A stretch of DNA of 64,000 nucleotides from a virus. The notes under the pieces were generated by a model. The model did not search any database and was not told the DNA's origin. It saw only the letters and a list, made by a program, of their open reading frames with translations. The position numbers and the translations under genes were made by a program. Position 1 is the stretch's first letter; every line of letters starts with the position of its first letter. Of the stretch, positions 40,196-48,508 are shown piece by piece. The DNA lies in IMG/VR virus record IMGVR_UViG_3300032249_000628, positions 1-64,000 of that record; one strand, written 5' to 3'.

Positions 40196-40965
40196 TAGTT
40201 ACGCCACTCCTGTTGATAGCCGGTTATATCTTTTGGAATTAAATTCTTATCCCGCTGGTAATCATTGAGAACATCAATAATATCACTAGCGACTTTCTTA
40301 GAAACCTTTTTTCCGCTATCCACATTAAATTGCTTGAATAGCTTCTGTCCATCAATATTAAGTTGCTTGCACTTAACATCGATAAAATTGTACTGGGCAT
40401 CGCTCATACGACTCTGATCATCGTACTCGCCTTCGCTACTGGCCTTAGTAGCAGAAATAGCACGAACAATCTTGGCTGTATCTTTCTTTGTAAGTTCTTC
40501 CGCAGCAACACCCTTAATCTTAAGAGCCTTTCGTAAAGCTCTTGCTTCTGCTCTTGTGCTAGCAATAGCAACAGCAAAAGCACAGAACATATCATCGGTA
40601 TTGCCTTCCCAAGAGTCTGCTACTTCTGAATAAGTGACACCATTAGCAAACTTTACTGAAAAAACTACAGTAGCCCTACCGTGATGATCTTCTCTTTGAA
40701 CTGGAAACACTTGTGTTGGGCCACTAAAAACAATGGTTCCTAATACTAGTTCTGCTACTCGCCTCAAGCCAGCAACGAGAGGATGACCATCTACTAGTTC
40801 TGATTCATGGAAAAGACCCATAGCATAATCATGCCATTCCGCACTAAGCATAGATGGGGCATTAGATTCAATCATATTTTTAACCGATGTATCAGTGTTA
40901 CTAGGGGTGGATAATTCAACTCCTGCGAATAGATTCTCTGTCATTATTTCTGTGACTGTATTCAT
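40195..40965 (-). CDS. Putative single-strand annealing (Rad52/ERF-like) protein
   Basis: This 256-residue protein has H-P-L-V-A-G-L-R-R-V-A-E-L-V-L-G near residue 60, then V-F-S-V-K-F and the segment S-T-R-A-E-A-R-A-L-R-K-A-L-K-I-K-G at about 135-152. The last is reminiscent of the Rad52/Sak-type annealing core in phages, where proteins of this kind pair single strands in recombination. The C-terminal 70 residues (S-D-A-Q-Y-N-F-I-D, then I-D-x-x-K-L-F-K-Q-F) resemble the C-terminal module of recombinases that binds accessory factors. Neighbouring RecA/UvsX and SSB genes are compatible. Confidence is moderate because only motifs were compared. Confidence 0.45.
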   Translation of the reverse strand: MNTVTEIMTENLFAGVELSTPSNTDTSVKNMIESNAPSMLSAEWHDYAMGLFHESELVDGHPLVAGLRRVAELVLGTIVFSGPTQVFPVQREDHHGRATVVFSVKFANGVTYSEVADSWEGNTDDMFCAFAVAIASTRAEARALRKALKIKGVAAEELTKKDTAKIVRAISATKASSEGEYDDQSRMSDAQYNFIDVKCKQLNIDGQKLFKQFNVDSGKKVSKKVASDIIDVLNDYQRDKNLIPKDITGYQQEWRN

Positions 40966-41729
40966 ATTTCTATCTCAATATACCTTTCTGATTCTTTGGG
41001 AAACGACTTCTTTATTGTATCCAAGCAATTCAAAATGTCAACCCTCAATTTTTCTTTATCGGCTAAACACACGGAGTCCGATAGATTTTTTATTCTTACG
41101 ATTACCATGCCCTTGCTTAAGATCAAGCCGGTTTTATGGAAATCTGCTTTAATTTGTTTTTGTAACTTTTCTTCGCCCCATATTGGAAGAAAGTGGGAAG
41201 GGCCGTCTACCTCTATTATAGTCTTGATCGACGGTACGTACATGTCGATTTCTAGATTCTCATTTTGAATCAATTGTTTTTTATGATATTCTACTCTGTA
41301 TCCATGTTTCACAATTTCTTCATAAATAAACTTCTCTAGTTTTGAACCTTCTTTGCCAGCTAATTGTATGCTCTTTATAGCTGACTCAAGCATTTTTTCT
41401 TTCTCAATTTCTGGTATCTTCTGCCAACGCTCCTTGGCTTGTTTAATTTTATCCTCATAATCTTCCTGGCTCATGTCTTCCCAATACTTTTTGAGTCCAG
41501 AGCTTATCTTTATTTTTTCTTCGTGAGTTCTTTGTTTACCGCTAGTTGGATGAATAGAGATTCCTTTTTCGATAGCGTTCTTTTGCGCTTCGCTTTTAGT
41601 TTTAAGCTCAACGCCGCTTCTAATTAGAACTCTTCTAATTTTATTTGGATATGTTTTCATAGCTTCAGCTATTTCATATGTACTTTTATTTTGATTAGTA
41701 TACATATCCACTATTTTAGCTTCATCCAT
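40962..41729 (-). CDS. Vsr-like (EDxHD) endonuclease with HTH and NUMOD-type module
   Basis: The 255-residue protein has three parts. Residues 1-45 form a helix-turn-helix of the recombinase or NUMOD kind (T-Y-E-I-A-E-A-M-x4-N-K-I-R-R-V-L). A segment near 60-80 (H-P-T-S-G-K-Q-R-T-H-E-E-K-I-K) resembles DNA-binding modules of homing endonucleases. The C-terminal half fits the EDxHD PD-(D/E)XK fold: E132, D162, D175, H179 and D196, in the order S-K-L-E, I-D-M-Y-V-P, I-E-V-D-G-P-S-H and A-D-F-H-K. It probably nicks or cleaves DNA, and may be a free-standing homing endonuclease. It lies inside the operon with overlapping ends. Confidence 0.65.
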   Translation of the reverse strand: MDEAKIVDMYTNQNKSTYEIAEAMKTYPNKIRRVLIRSGVELKTKSEAQKNAIEKGISIHPTSGKQRTHEEKIKISSGLKKYWEDMSQEDYEDKIKQAKERWQKIPEIEKEKMLESAIKSIQLAGKEGSKLEKFIYEEIVKHGYRVEYHKKQLIQNENLEIDMYVPSIKTIIEVDGPSHFLPIWGEEKLQKQIKADFHKTGLILSKGMVIVRIKNLSDSVCLADKEKLRVDILNCLDTIKKSFPKESERYIEIEI

Positions 41730-42174
41730 TTTTTTGACCTTTCAGTATATCGACTATATTTTCGAAGTTTTTGCTTAGTCCAGTTGGGTTTTTGCCAGTG
41801 ATTCTTTTTATGTAAGACGCATCCTCTTCGTTTCTGCATATTATTTGTACTCCACGCGAAATAGCAAATAATATATTTAATGCTTTGAGTTTATTCTCCC
41901 ACCCATAGTAATAAAAAATATTTATCTTATTGACTATATTGAGTGAACTTATCAAGCTATTAAGATTTGTGACTATTAAATACCCATCAAAATTCCATAG
42001 GTCAGTACTATTGAATAGTCCAAAATTTAACTTTATGGGAGTATGACAAACCCCATTGTAAAATAAACTAGCATCCACAATCTTCTTATTTGCCAATTCT
42101 TTATTTAATTCTTGAGCTATACCTTCCATTTGATCGATATTGCTAAAATCATCGACATAAACTCCTATATTCAT
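41722..42174 (-). CDS. Small GT-B-type fragment-like protein of the glycosylation cassette
   Basis: The best start is the ATG at 42174, overlapping the upstream TGA as ATGA, with TAGGAG ten bases before it; a TTG three codons earlier would lie too close to that site. The 150-residue product starts I-G-V-Y-V-D-D-F and has alternating strand-helix pattern to L-I-V-T-N-L, as in a Rossmann half-domain. No donor-site motif is present. It resembles proteins that accompany glycosyltransferase clusters in phages. It may be a non-catalytic partner or a degenerate glycosyltransferase. Low certainty. Confidence 0.5.
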   Translation of the reverse strand: MNIGVYVDDFSNIDQMEGIAQELNKELANKKIVDASLFYNGVCHTPIKLNFGLFNSTDLWNFDGYLIVTNLNSLISSLNIVNKINIFYYYGWENKLKALNILFAISRGVQIICRNEEDASYIKRITGKNPTGLSKNFENIVDILKGQKNG

Positions 42175-42911
42175 TGATCCCAAGCTCCTATCATATTTGA
42201 GAAATAATTGTTACCCATATAATAATCTCTTTCAAACCCAGCGGATTGTAAGAATGGATTTAACGTCGATCCTATATCTAGATAAGTATTATTCTCATTA
42301 GCCTCTGTTAGTCTATGACATAATATATTACCAAAAGGGCCACAGCAAAACAGAAAAATCATGTTCTTGAATGCTTTTTCACGAACAAGCCAAGTCAATT
42401 CTTGAACCAAATCCCAATCTTCTTTCCAAGCATTGTTCTTAACTGGAACTGTTATATATGGAGTAAATGGCAGATTATCAGTCTTAGCGTTTTCATTGCA
42501 TACCAAAATAACTGGTCTGGTATTATAAAGAGGGACTATATTATCGACGTAGTATCTATAATTTGAATTTACCCAAATATCAGCCCAAGTTAAATGATCT
42601 TCGTTTTGCCCACTTAACCCCTTCATTTCTTTATGAGTTTTTAATCCAAAAACATTAACGCATGTTACTCCAACAAAATACCTAGGATTTTTATATTGAA
42701 AAGCTGCGATTAGTTCTTGTCGTTTTAATTGATCTTGTTGATCATTTGGATCAAACCAAAACTCTTTGTTATTAAGTTGGTTATTGGTCATGACTGCCCA
42801 TTCACCATCACAGAACTTAGAAAAACTTATATTTTCACCGTTCTCTAAAGCCTGCTTTAGAATCTTTATATCTTCTTTGAAGCTTTTATTTGGTGGAGTC
42901 GTGAACTTCAT
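42171..42911 (-). CDS. GT-D-type (DUF1792-like) putative glycosyltransferase
   Basis: The 246-residue protein contains F-S-K-F-C-D-G-E-W-A-V at residues 30-40. The D-G-E motif (D35, E37) is the hallmark of GT-D-fold transferases related to SP_1767, in which it binds UDP-glucose and metal. Further on are V-G-V-T-C-V-N-V-F-G-L, L-F-C-C-G-P-F-G-N-I and D-I-G-S-T-L-N-P, typical of the family's C-terminal half. It overlaps its upstream neighbour by 26 bases. It may add a sugar to an O-linked glycan or polymer made by the neighbouring enzymes. Confidence 0.55.
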   Translation of the reverse strand: MKFTTPPNKSFKEDIKILKQALENGENISFSKFCDGEWAVMTNNQLNNKEFWFDPNDQQDQLKRQELIAAFQYKNPRYFVGVTCVNVFGLKTHKEMKGLSGQNEDHLTWADIWVNSNYRYYVDNIVPLYNTRPVILVCNENAKTDNLPFTPYITVPVKNNAWKEDWDLVQELTWLVREKAFKNMIFLFCCGPFGNILCHRLTEANENNTYLDIGSTLNPFLQSAGFERDYYMGNNYFSNMIGAWDQ

Positions 42912-43680
42912 TTTCTTTCTCCTGCTCCGTTTCTTCTGCTACTATAGGATAGCCCATCTGTCTAACAAAATTCCAATATCTATTCATGCCTATATTAGCA
43001 TTATAATCCATAGAAATTGCAACTGGCTCTTCACCATATCTGATAGCTGTATCTGGCATCGATCCCCATAAGTCCTTATCATTTTTTGGATGAGGAGGCA
43101 CATAAGTATTTAATCCGAAATGTTTCTTAACGGCGTATGAAAGATGGGTATCTTCTCCGTATCTCATTGGAGAAACTTCTGGCATTTCTGCCCAAAACGC
43201 TCTTAGCCAAGTTTTTTCAAAAAACCAAGAGTGACACCCCATATCAACCCTAACCGTAGTTTCATTTGGGTTGCACCATCCTATAGCCGTATAGCTCTCT
43301 GGTGCTGGATAAGAAAGATCGTATCCGGCATTGGCTAAAACTCCCCGTGTGCTTAAAACCCCATAATGAGTTTGCATTGTTGTCAAACAATTTTCTAGCC
43401 ACTTTTTTCCGGGTATTGTATCATCATCCATTACGCAAACATACTTTGTTCTAGCATTGAGAGCCATCACAAATCTGCCCCAGCTTCCATAATCACTATT
43501 AGCTATAACAGAATGACACTCATTAATAATATTTTGATCAAAATCTAGGCTAAGTTTATCTGTTAAATTTACCCATAGCATTATTTCAAAATCTTGAACC
43601 GTTTGCTCCTTTAGTGCAGCATATTGTTCTTTTAGAGTGTGCGGTCTTTTGAATCCGTTTAATACAACTGTAATACTCAT
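42886..43680 (-). CDS. GT2-family glycosyltransferase
   Basis: This 264-residue GT-A-fold protein begins with S-I-T-V-V-L-N-G-F-K-R-P-H-T-L, a nucleotide-sugar binding start seen in GT2 enzymes. V-C-V-M-D-D-D-T-I-P-G at 81-91 is the metal-binding DxD (D85-D87), and W-F-F-E-K-T-W-L-R near 155 plus M-R-Y-G-E-D-T-H at about 170-178 look like the acceptor site. The start overlaps the upstream gene by 4 bases. It would transfer a sugar from a nucleotide donor. The acceptor is unknown. The Glu/Lys-rich C-terminal tail is not conserved-looking. Confidence 0.75.
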   Translation of the reverse strand: MSITVVLNGFKRPHTLKEQYAALKEQTVQDFEIMLWVNLTDKLSLDFDQNIINECHSVIANSDYGSWGRFVMALNARTKYVCVMDDDTIPGKKWLENCLTTMQTHYGVLSTRGVLANAGYDLSYPAPESYTAIGWCNPNETTVRVDMGCHSWFFEKTWLRAFWAEMPEVSPMRYGEDTHLSYAVKKHFGLNTYVPPHPKNDKDLWGSMPDTAIRYGEEPVAISMDYNANIGMNRYWNFVRQMGYPIVAEETEQEKENEVHDSTK

Positions 43681-44543
43681 GATATTCCTCCAATTAATTT
43701 GTCTATTTTATTTAGATATTCACTTGAAGGTAATTGTGAGAGTATAGACTTGACTCTATGAAAACAGGTGTGCCTATCAAGTAGTTTTGTTCTCAATTCT
43801 GACTTATCCGAATTTGGATCGCATATATCTACTTCTGTTCTGAATATTTTTTTAATTTTATCCGAAACCATTTGTCTGAGTTGTTTGTCATCAATATCAT
43901 ATCCCACAGATTTTCCATAATAAATAGCATCATATAAAATTTGAGGCACCGTTGATCCAAAGCTTCTAAAAATGAGTAGGTCATAATTGCTATAAATATT
44001 AGATAATTGATTTATTGGCAGCAGTATATCAACATCGTTTTCTAGATTTTTGTTATACGATATTGTATGATACGGACAGTCAAAATGCTTTATATGATCT
44101 TTGGATAAAACTATTTGTCCGACTTTTATAGAATATGGCAAGTTACCCTTGCTTAAAAATAAATCTGCTCCAAATCCTATTTTTGCTAGTCGAGCTTCAG
44201 ATTTGATTTCCGACTCATCGCTATTAGTGAATAGGAAAGCTACAGGCACTTCGTGTTCTTTTAGTATTCTTTCCGTGTTATCCACTACTTGTTGATTAGC
44301 TCCGGTGATATTGATAATAAGTTGAATTCCACCATTCTCTTTGATATAAGAGATCACATCGGACATAATGCTTGTGATGTGGGTTATGTAGTAATTTGGC
44401 TTAACTGTATCGAATATATCATAAGCACTCACTTTCGATGGATTCCAAAGAACCGACTTGCACCCTATGTCTCTTAAAGTGGCATCAATATACATAGGTT
44501 CAGTGTGCGTGAGTGATGAATAATTACCAATAATAAAATTCAT
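43677..44543 (-). CDS. GT-B-like protein of the glycosylation cassette
   Basis: This 288-residue protein has an alpha/beta pattern with N-Y-S-S-L-T-H-T-E-P near the start and a second half containing I-F-R-S-F-G-S-T-V-P-Q-I-L-Y-D-A-I-Y-Y-G-K-S-V-G, which corresponds to the donor-binding helix of GT-B-fold enzymes. The C-terminus has R-H-T-C-F-H-R-V, as in CgeB-like glycosyltransferases. A catalytic residue set cannot be named. It overlaps both neighbours by 4 bases. A glycosyltransferase or accessory protein is likely. Confidence 0.45.
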   Translation of the reverse strand: MNFIIGNYSSLTHTEPMYIDATLRDIGCKSVLWNPSKVSAYDIFDTVKPNYYITHITSIMSDVISYIKENGGIQLIINITGANQQVVDNTERILKEHEVPVAFLFTNSDESEIKSEARLAKIGFGADLFLSKGNLPYSIKVGQIVLSKDHIKHFDCPYHTISYNKNLENDVDILLPINQLSNIYSNYDLLIFRSFGSTVPQILYDAIYYGKSVGYDIDDKQLRQMVSDKIKKIFRTEVDICDPNSDKSELRTKLLDRHTCFHRVKSILSQLPSSEYLNKIDKLIGGIS

Positions 44544-45280
44544 ATATTTTCCTTTATAGCATGATATGTTTTAATGTTGCTTATTTTTTGAAGCTTATGT
44601 TTATTTGGTATGCACTTTATCCTGTGTTTGGTTTTGAGTAGTTCATTTAGTGCTTCAAATAAAAATTTACTTTTGTTATCCTGAGACACTATTATTTTTC
44701 TAAATAATTCTACTGTCTCAAAGTTATGCAAGTATAATATTTCTGACCATATTGTTCTTGCTCCAAAAGAAAAATACTCTGCATCATGCTTCTCGTTTAT
44801 ATTTATTCCTATTTCTAAATTTTCAGAAGGATTGGTTTCTGTCAAGACGCATGTTTCGTCATTTTTGATCAAAGATAGACTCTTATTATTTAATAGTAGA
44901 TTACCATCACAAATCAATACCTTATCGTTCAGAGTATTATTAAGTGCTATTCTAGCACTCTCACAAGAGTTGCAACTATTAAACATTTGATTCTCTACTA
45001 TTCTTATATTGACCTTATTATGATATGTACGGATATATTTACATATTTTTTCTGTATCGAAGCCTACGCACAAAATAATCTCATTATTGAGAAAAGTCTG
45101 CTGTATAGCCTGTATCTGAAGATCAATCAATCTTTTCTTTGCTATACTTATTAGCGGTAAAGGTCCATAAGATTTCATTCTATACCCCGGAGAATCGCAC
45201 AGCAAGATAACCGTCATCAACTCAGAAGTTGGCTTGGGTAAAAATCCAGCTTTTGGTGATGTAATGCATTTCGTTTTCAT
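44540..45280 (-). CDS. Sugar nucleotidyltransferase-like protein
   Basis: The start is taken as the ATG at 45280, not a TTG two codons earlier that only overlaps the preceding stop. The 246-residue product has M-T-V-I-L-L-C-D-S-P-G-Y-R-M at 22-35, followed by P-L-P-L-I-S-I-x-K-K-R-L-I, a pattern like the NTP-binding signature of NTP-transferase and choline-phosphate transferases, though the glycine-rich part is weak. K-V-L-I-C-D-G-N-L-L-L near 119-129 gives the metal-binding Asp. It would make a nucleotide-activated donor for the cassette. The last 80 residues are not recognised. Confidence 0.55.
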   Translation of the reverse strand: MKTKCITSPKAGFLPKPTSELMTVILLCDSPGYRMKSYGPLPLISIAKKRLIDLQIQAIQQTFLNNEIILCVGFDTEKICKYIRTYHNKVNIRIVENQMFNSCNSCESARIALNNTLNDKVLICDGNLLLNNKSLSLIKNDETCVLTETNPSENLEIGININEKHDAEYFSFGARTIWSEILYLHNFETVELFRKIIVSQDNKSKFLFEALNELLKTKHRIKCIPNKHKLQKISNIKTYHAIKENI

Positions 45281-45282
45281 AA

Positions 45283-46014
45283 TCAAATATCTATATACAT
45301 GCCTATGTTTTTTGCAGTGTTAACAATATCGTCTATATTGTTTTTATAATTATCGATTTGGCTATTGGCATAATTCATTCTATATGCCATATTAGAAATT
45401 ACCAAAACTTCGCCACATTTAGCGATTATAAACTTTTCCAGATTTTGATTAACTAAATCATTCAGCTTATTTAAGTTTGCAAAATCAAAATCGCCGGAAA
45501 CAACCATATGGCAGTTTCTTTTGGACTTTAATACAAATTCATGTAGAAATTGCTTGGATTCTAAACAAGCAGAAATTTTGATAGTCTTATTGCGAGAATA
45601 TATGTCTAGAACCATAGACTTTACATTCGATGGCGAAACGTAATTGTGAAATAAATTAATGTTAGTTTTATTCTTGTAATATTCTATTTTGGGAATAGTA
45701 TCAATTAGATAATTTCTAAATTCCTCTGACATTTCATTGCAATCAATCATAATATCAAAATTAAGCGTAGATTCTTCCATAGCTTTATCCAAATTTTGTA
45801 CGCCGCCATTCCAAGTTAATGGCCTGTACAGATTACAAAATTTATTCACAACATAGAACTCTTTTTCATTATCATAAGCTTCGATAATGTCTGTTTTATC
45901 AAATTTGTCTATCCTGTTGGCAAAACATCCAACTTGAGTTAATCCGCTATATATTGCGAAAATACAGTTTTTGCAACTAGTTTGAAGCCTGCGATCTTGT
46001 GACTGAAATTTCAT
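45283..46014 (-). CDS. Cys-cluster protein of the glycosylation cassette
   Basis: The 243-residue protein has a four-Cys set at C14, C17, C30 and C60 in the arrangement C-x2-C, then G-C-F-A-N-R-I and later F-C-N-L-Y-R-P. This is close to an iron-sulphur or zinc cluster, and recalls the SPASM or auxiliary-cluster modules of radical-SAM enzymes, but no CxxxCxxC is present. The rest has a GT-A-like or Rossmann-like alternating pattern (N-F-D-I-M-I-D-C-N-E). It overlaps the previous gene by 38 bases. It might act as a redox or binding partner for the glycosyltransferases. The role is unknown. Confidence 0.4.
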   Translation of the reverse strand: MKFQSQDRRLQTSCKNCIFAIYSGLTQVGCFANRIDKFDKTDIIEAYDNEKEFYVVNKFCNLYRPLTWNGGVQNLDKAMEESTLNFDIMIDCNEMSEEFRNYLIDTIPKIEYYKNKTNINLFHNYVSPSNVKSMVLDIYSRNKTIKISACLESKQFLHEFVLKSKRNCHMVVSGDFDFANLNKLNDLVNQNLEKFIIAKCGEVLVISNMAYRMNYANSQIDNYKNNIDDIVNTAKNIGMYIDI

Positions 46015-46405
46015 AATTATATCCCTTGATTGATGATTTGTTGATTGTCAAGTTTTTATTCTGTAGCAATGAAATTATATCACTTACATTGTATATTCCA
46101 CGCTTAGAAAAGATTAGTTCATTATATTTCTGAGTATTTAAATTACCCAGTAAAATATCTCTAGACACGATGGACAATTCAGTACCGCCAATCACTAGTT
46201 CGCTATTAAATCTCATCCTGCTTTTAACATCTTCTAGAAACGTGTCTATAAATTGGACAGGGATACTATCTAGAGCATCGGTAGCTAAAATAGATTGAGC
46301 AGCATTATTTGGAATTTGTCCCAAATCTACTTTCCCGTATATAATAGGGATCATCACATATCCCTCTATAACCTTGTCAATATTCTCAGTAATATAAACT
46401 TTCAT
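45977..46405 (-). CDS. Methyltransferase-like protein
   Basis: This 142-residue protein has a layout like a class I methyltransferase half: an N-terminal beta strand, V-D-L-G-Q-I-P-N-N-A-A at about 26-36, then V-K-S-R-M-R-F-N-S-E-L-V-I-G-G-T-E-L-S-I (60-80). The C-terminal beta strands and G-Y-N-Y-E-I match the last strands of type 11 methyltransferases. The Gly-rich SAM-binding loop is weak or absent, so the enzyme may be inactive. It starts 4 bases within the preceding gene of the operon. Confidence 0.35.
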   Translation of the reverse strand: MKVYITENIDKVIEGYVMIPIIYGKVDLGQIPNNAAQSILATDALDSIPVQFIDTFLEDVKSRMRFNSELVIGGTELSIVSRDILLGNLNTQKYNELIFSKRGIYNVSDIISLLQNKNLTINKSSIKGYNYEISVTRSQASN

Positions 46406-47400
46406 CTTATTGAAACCTCATAAGTTATATCGAAAATTTCATTCCACTTTTTAATAAATGTATCCTCTGAAAAACGCTCTAATATAGTTTTTCTAGCATT
46501 TTCTCCAAGAGTTTTTTGTAAATCTTTGTCTTTGAGAACTTTCTTCAAATAGATTTGTAATTCTTTTTCGTCATTTGAAATAAACCCATTTACTCCATTT
46601 TGAATAATTTCTGGTATCATACATGTAGCAGTCGAAACTACAGCACACCCACAACTCATAGCTTCTAGTAAAGACGTTGGAATAGGGCTTAAAGTTGAGC
46701 TATTGAAATATACTCCACACGAATTATATTCTTGTACTAATTCTTCTGTGGATGATGCTGACTTCGATAAACCCTTAGTATCTCCAACGAGTTTTGTTTT
46801 GAATGTATCAGTAACCCTTTGCCAGCCACTGTAATTGAGGCAATAGTCTCTATTTACAAAATCATTTGCTACAGTTAGAACATAGTCTTGCTTTTGTTCT
46901 TCATTTGGTTTAAATGTTTCAGAATCTATACCATGATGGACTACCATAGAATTATATTTTATATTCCAAGCTTCCATAGAAAATTTGGATATAAATATAT
47001 TGATATGTCCCACCATCTTTGTCATTGCTTCTATATTTTCTTTACTAAGTGTTTGCGGGGTTGGTAAGGTATGTTCTAGACATATAATTGGAATATTTAA
47101 CCTTTGATTTATTTGCTGTGCAGCTTGATACTGCCAATACTTACTTTGTACCAATATAAAATCATATCCAATAAAATCGCATATATTTGATTCTGGAAGG
47201 ATATAATAATTAGATGGGGTGGGTAATTGTAAAGAATTCCACTTTTTCAGATTTGGCAAGTGAAATGAATAAAAATTATGTCCAGTTTTGCAAAGTTGAG
47301 TTTCATACCTTTCGTGAGTTGGGAAGGTAAGTATATTATATTGCTCTGGTTTTGTTTTATTAGCTATACTAATCAATCTTTCTACGGAATTATTAATCAT
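46402..47400 (-). CDS. GT4-like glycosyltransferase
   Basis: The 332-residue protein ends in a typical GT-B donor-binding domain: H-H-G-I-D-S-E-T-F-K-P-N (about 155-166), then P-T-S-L-L-E-A-M-S-C-G-C-A-V-V-S-T (about 242-258), and G-V-N-G-F-I-S near 270. The Glu of the E-x7-E motif is present at the second position, while the first is Ser. It would take UDP- or GDP-sugar as donor. It overlaps the preceding GT4 gene by 8 bases. The acceptor cannot be inferred. Confidence 0.7.
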   Translation of the reverse strand: MINNSVERLISIANKTKPEQYNILTFPTHERYETQLCKTGHNFYSFHLPNLKKWNSLQLPTPSNYYILPESNICDFIGYDFILVQSKYWQYQAAQQINQRLNIPIICLEHTLPTPQTLSKENIEAMTKMVGHINIFISKFSMEAWNIKYNSMVVHHGIDSETFKPNEEQKQDYVLTVANDFVNRDYCLNYSGWQRVTDTFKTKLVGDTKGLSKSASSTEELVQEYNSCGVYFNSSTLSPIPTSLLEAMSCGCAVVSTATCMIPEIIQNGVNGFISNDEKELQIYLKKVLKDKDLQKTLGENARKTILERFSEDTFIKKWNEIFDITYEVSIR

Positions 47401-48508
47401 TTAGAGCATCCTTCATTTTTTGTCCGATTTTATCATAAGAGAATTTAACGGCTTGTTTTATTCCAGCCTGTCTATCTATAGAATCGCCCTTCTCATAATA
47501 GAATCTCATAGCTTTTTTGATTTCTTGCTCACTAGGAGTAAACCATTCTTCTCTTCCAGTAAATAAATTTGGAAAAGCCGGATCAGAGTGATTACAAACA
47601 GAGTATACTCCGTTTACCAACCACCCAGTATCTGTATTATTTTCGTCTATAAATTCTCTAGGACCACCCTCTTTACTACATATTGGGGTTTTTCCAAAAC
47701 ACATAGCATCAAATGCTGGGATAGACCACCCTTCTCCGTGAGATGGGGCTACAAAACAATCACAAGATTTATGGATAGATAATATCTGATCATCTGTTAG
47801 ATCATCACAGATAATGAGTTCTTTATGATATTGATTTATATCACTATATATTCTTAGTTCTTTTTTAATAGTAGAACAAATATTAGTAACATGTTGAAAT
47901 AAGTCTTTGCCATTGATTCCAAACTTTTTGACTTTTAATATCAAGCTAACCGGTTCAAAGTGATGAAATTCGCTATGAAAACATCTGATAATAGACTCTA
48001 TATTTTTTCTATCATTTAGATCGCCTATGTAGTAAAATTTAAACTTATGATTACTTGGTCCAAAATTAATGCTATTTTTTGTAGCCTCATATTTGTTTAA
48101 GTCAGAAGCGTATGGTATTACTTTTACAGTCTTTACTCCGTCATTAATCAAAGACTCTTTTAGAGACTCGTTAGGAACCCAAACCTCGTCCACTATTTTG
48201 AGATTAGTTATCCAGTTATTATATCTTAGTGTGTTGGATTCCCCTACATAATATGCAATGTTTTTCTTAAATTTCTGCGTACCAACAATATGGTGAGGTA
48301 AAACATTTTGTATACAAAAATCTATGTTTTGCAACGATTTGTTTTCTAGAGATAAAATTCTTTTGTCAATTTCTGGTTGATAATTAGTTAGCTTTATATT
48401 TCTAGCAACAATATCTATTCCAGCAGAGCTTGCTGCAAGTAAAGAATTTATAGCCGCATGTGACCAGCCACTGCCTTCTTTGTAATGTCCTATAAATAAT
48501 GTTTTCAT
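47393..48508 (-). CDS. GT4-like glycosyltransferase
   Basis: The 371-residue protein begins with a phosphate-binding-like start (K-T-L-F-I-G-H-Y-K-E-G-S-G-W-S) and carries the signature H-G-E-G-W-S-I-P-A-F-D-A-M near 253-265, followed by G-K-T-P-I-C-S-K-E-G-G-P-R-E-F. The E-x7-E motif here is E-x7-D, a tolerated variant in GT4. V-P-N-E-S-L near 112 and a Rossmann C-terminal domain are present. The start overlaps the upstream gene by 4 bases (ATGA-like). It is probably part of a sequential glycan synthesis pathway. Confidence 0.72.
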   Translation of the reverse strand: MKTLFIGHYKEGSGWSHAAINSLLAASSAGIDIVARNIKLTNYQPEIDKRILSLENKSLQNIDFCIQNVLPHHIVGTQKFKKNIAYYVGESNTLRYNNWITNLKIVDEVWVPNESLKESLINDGVKTVKVIPYASDLNKYEATKNSINFGPSNHKFKFYYIGDLNDRKNIESIIRCFHSEFHHFEPVSLILKVKKFGINGKDLFQHVTNICSTIKKELRIYSDINQYHKELIICDDLTDDQILSIHKSCDCFVAPSHGEGWSIPAFDAMCFGKTPICSKEGGPREFIDENNTDTGWLVNGVYSVCNHSDPAFPNLFTGREEWFTPSEQEIKKAMRFYYEKGDSIDRQAGIKQAVKFSYDKIGQKMKDALND

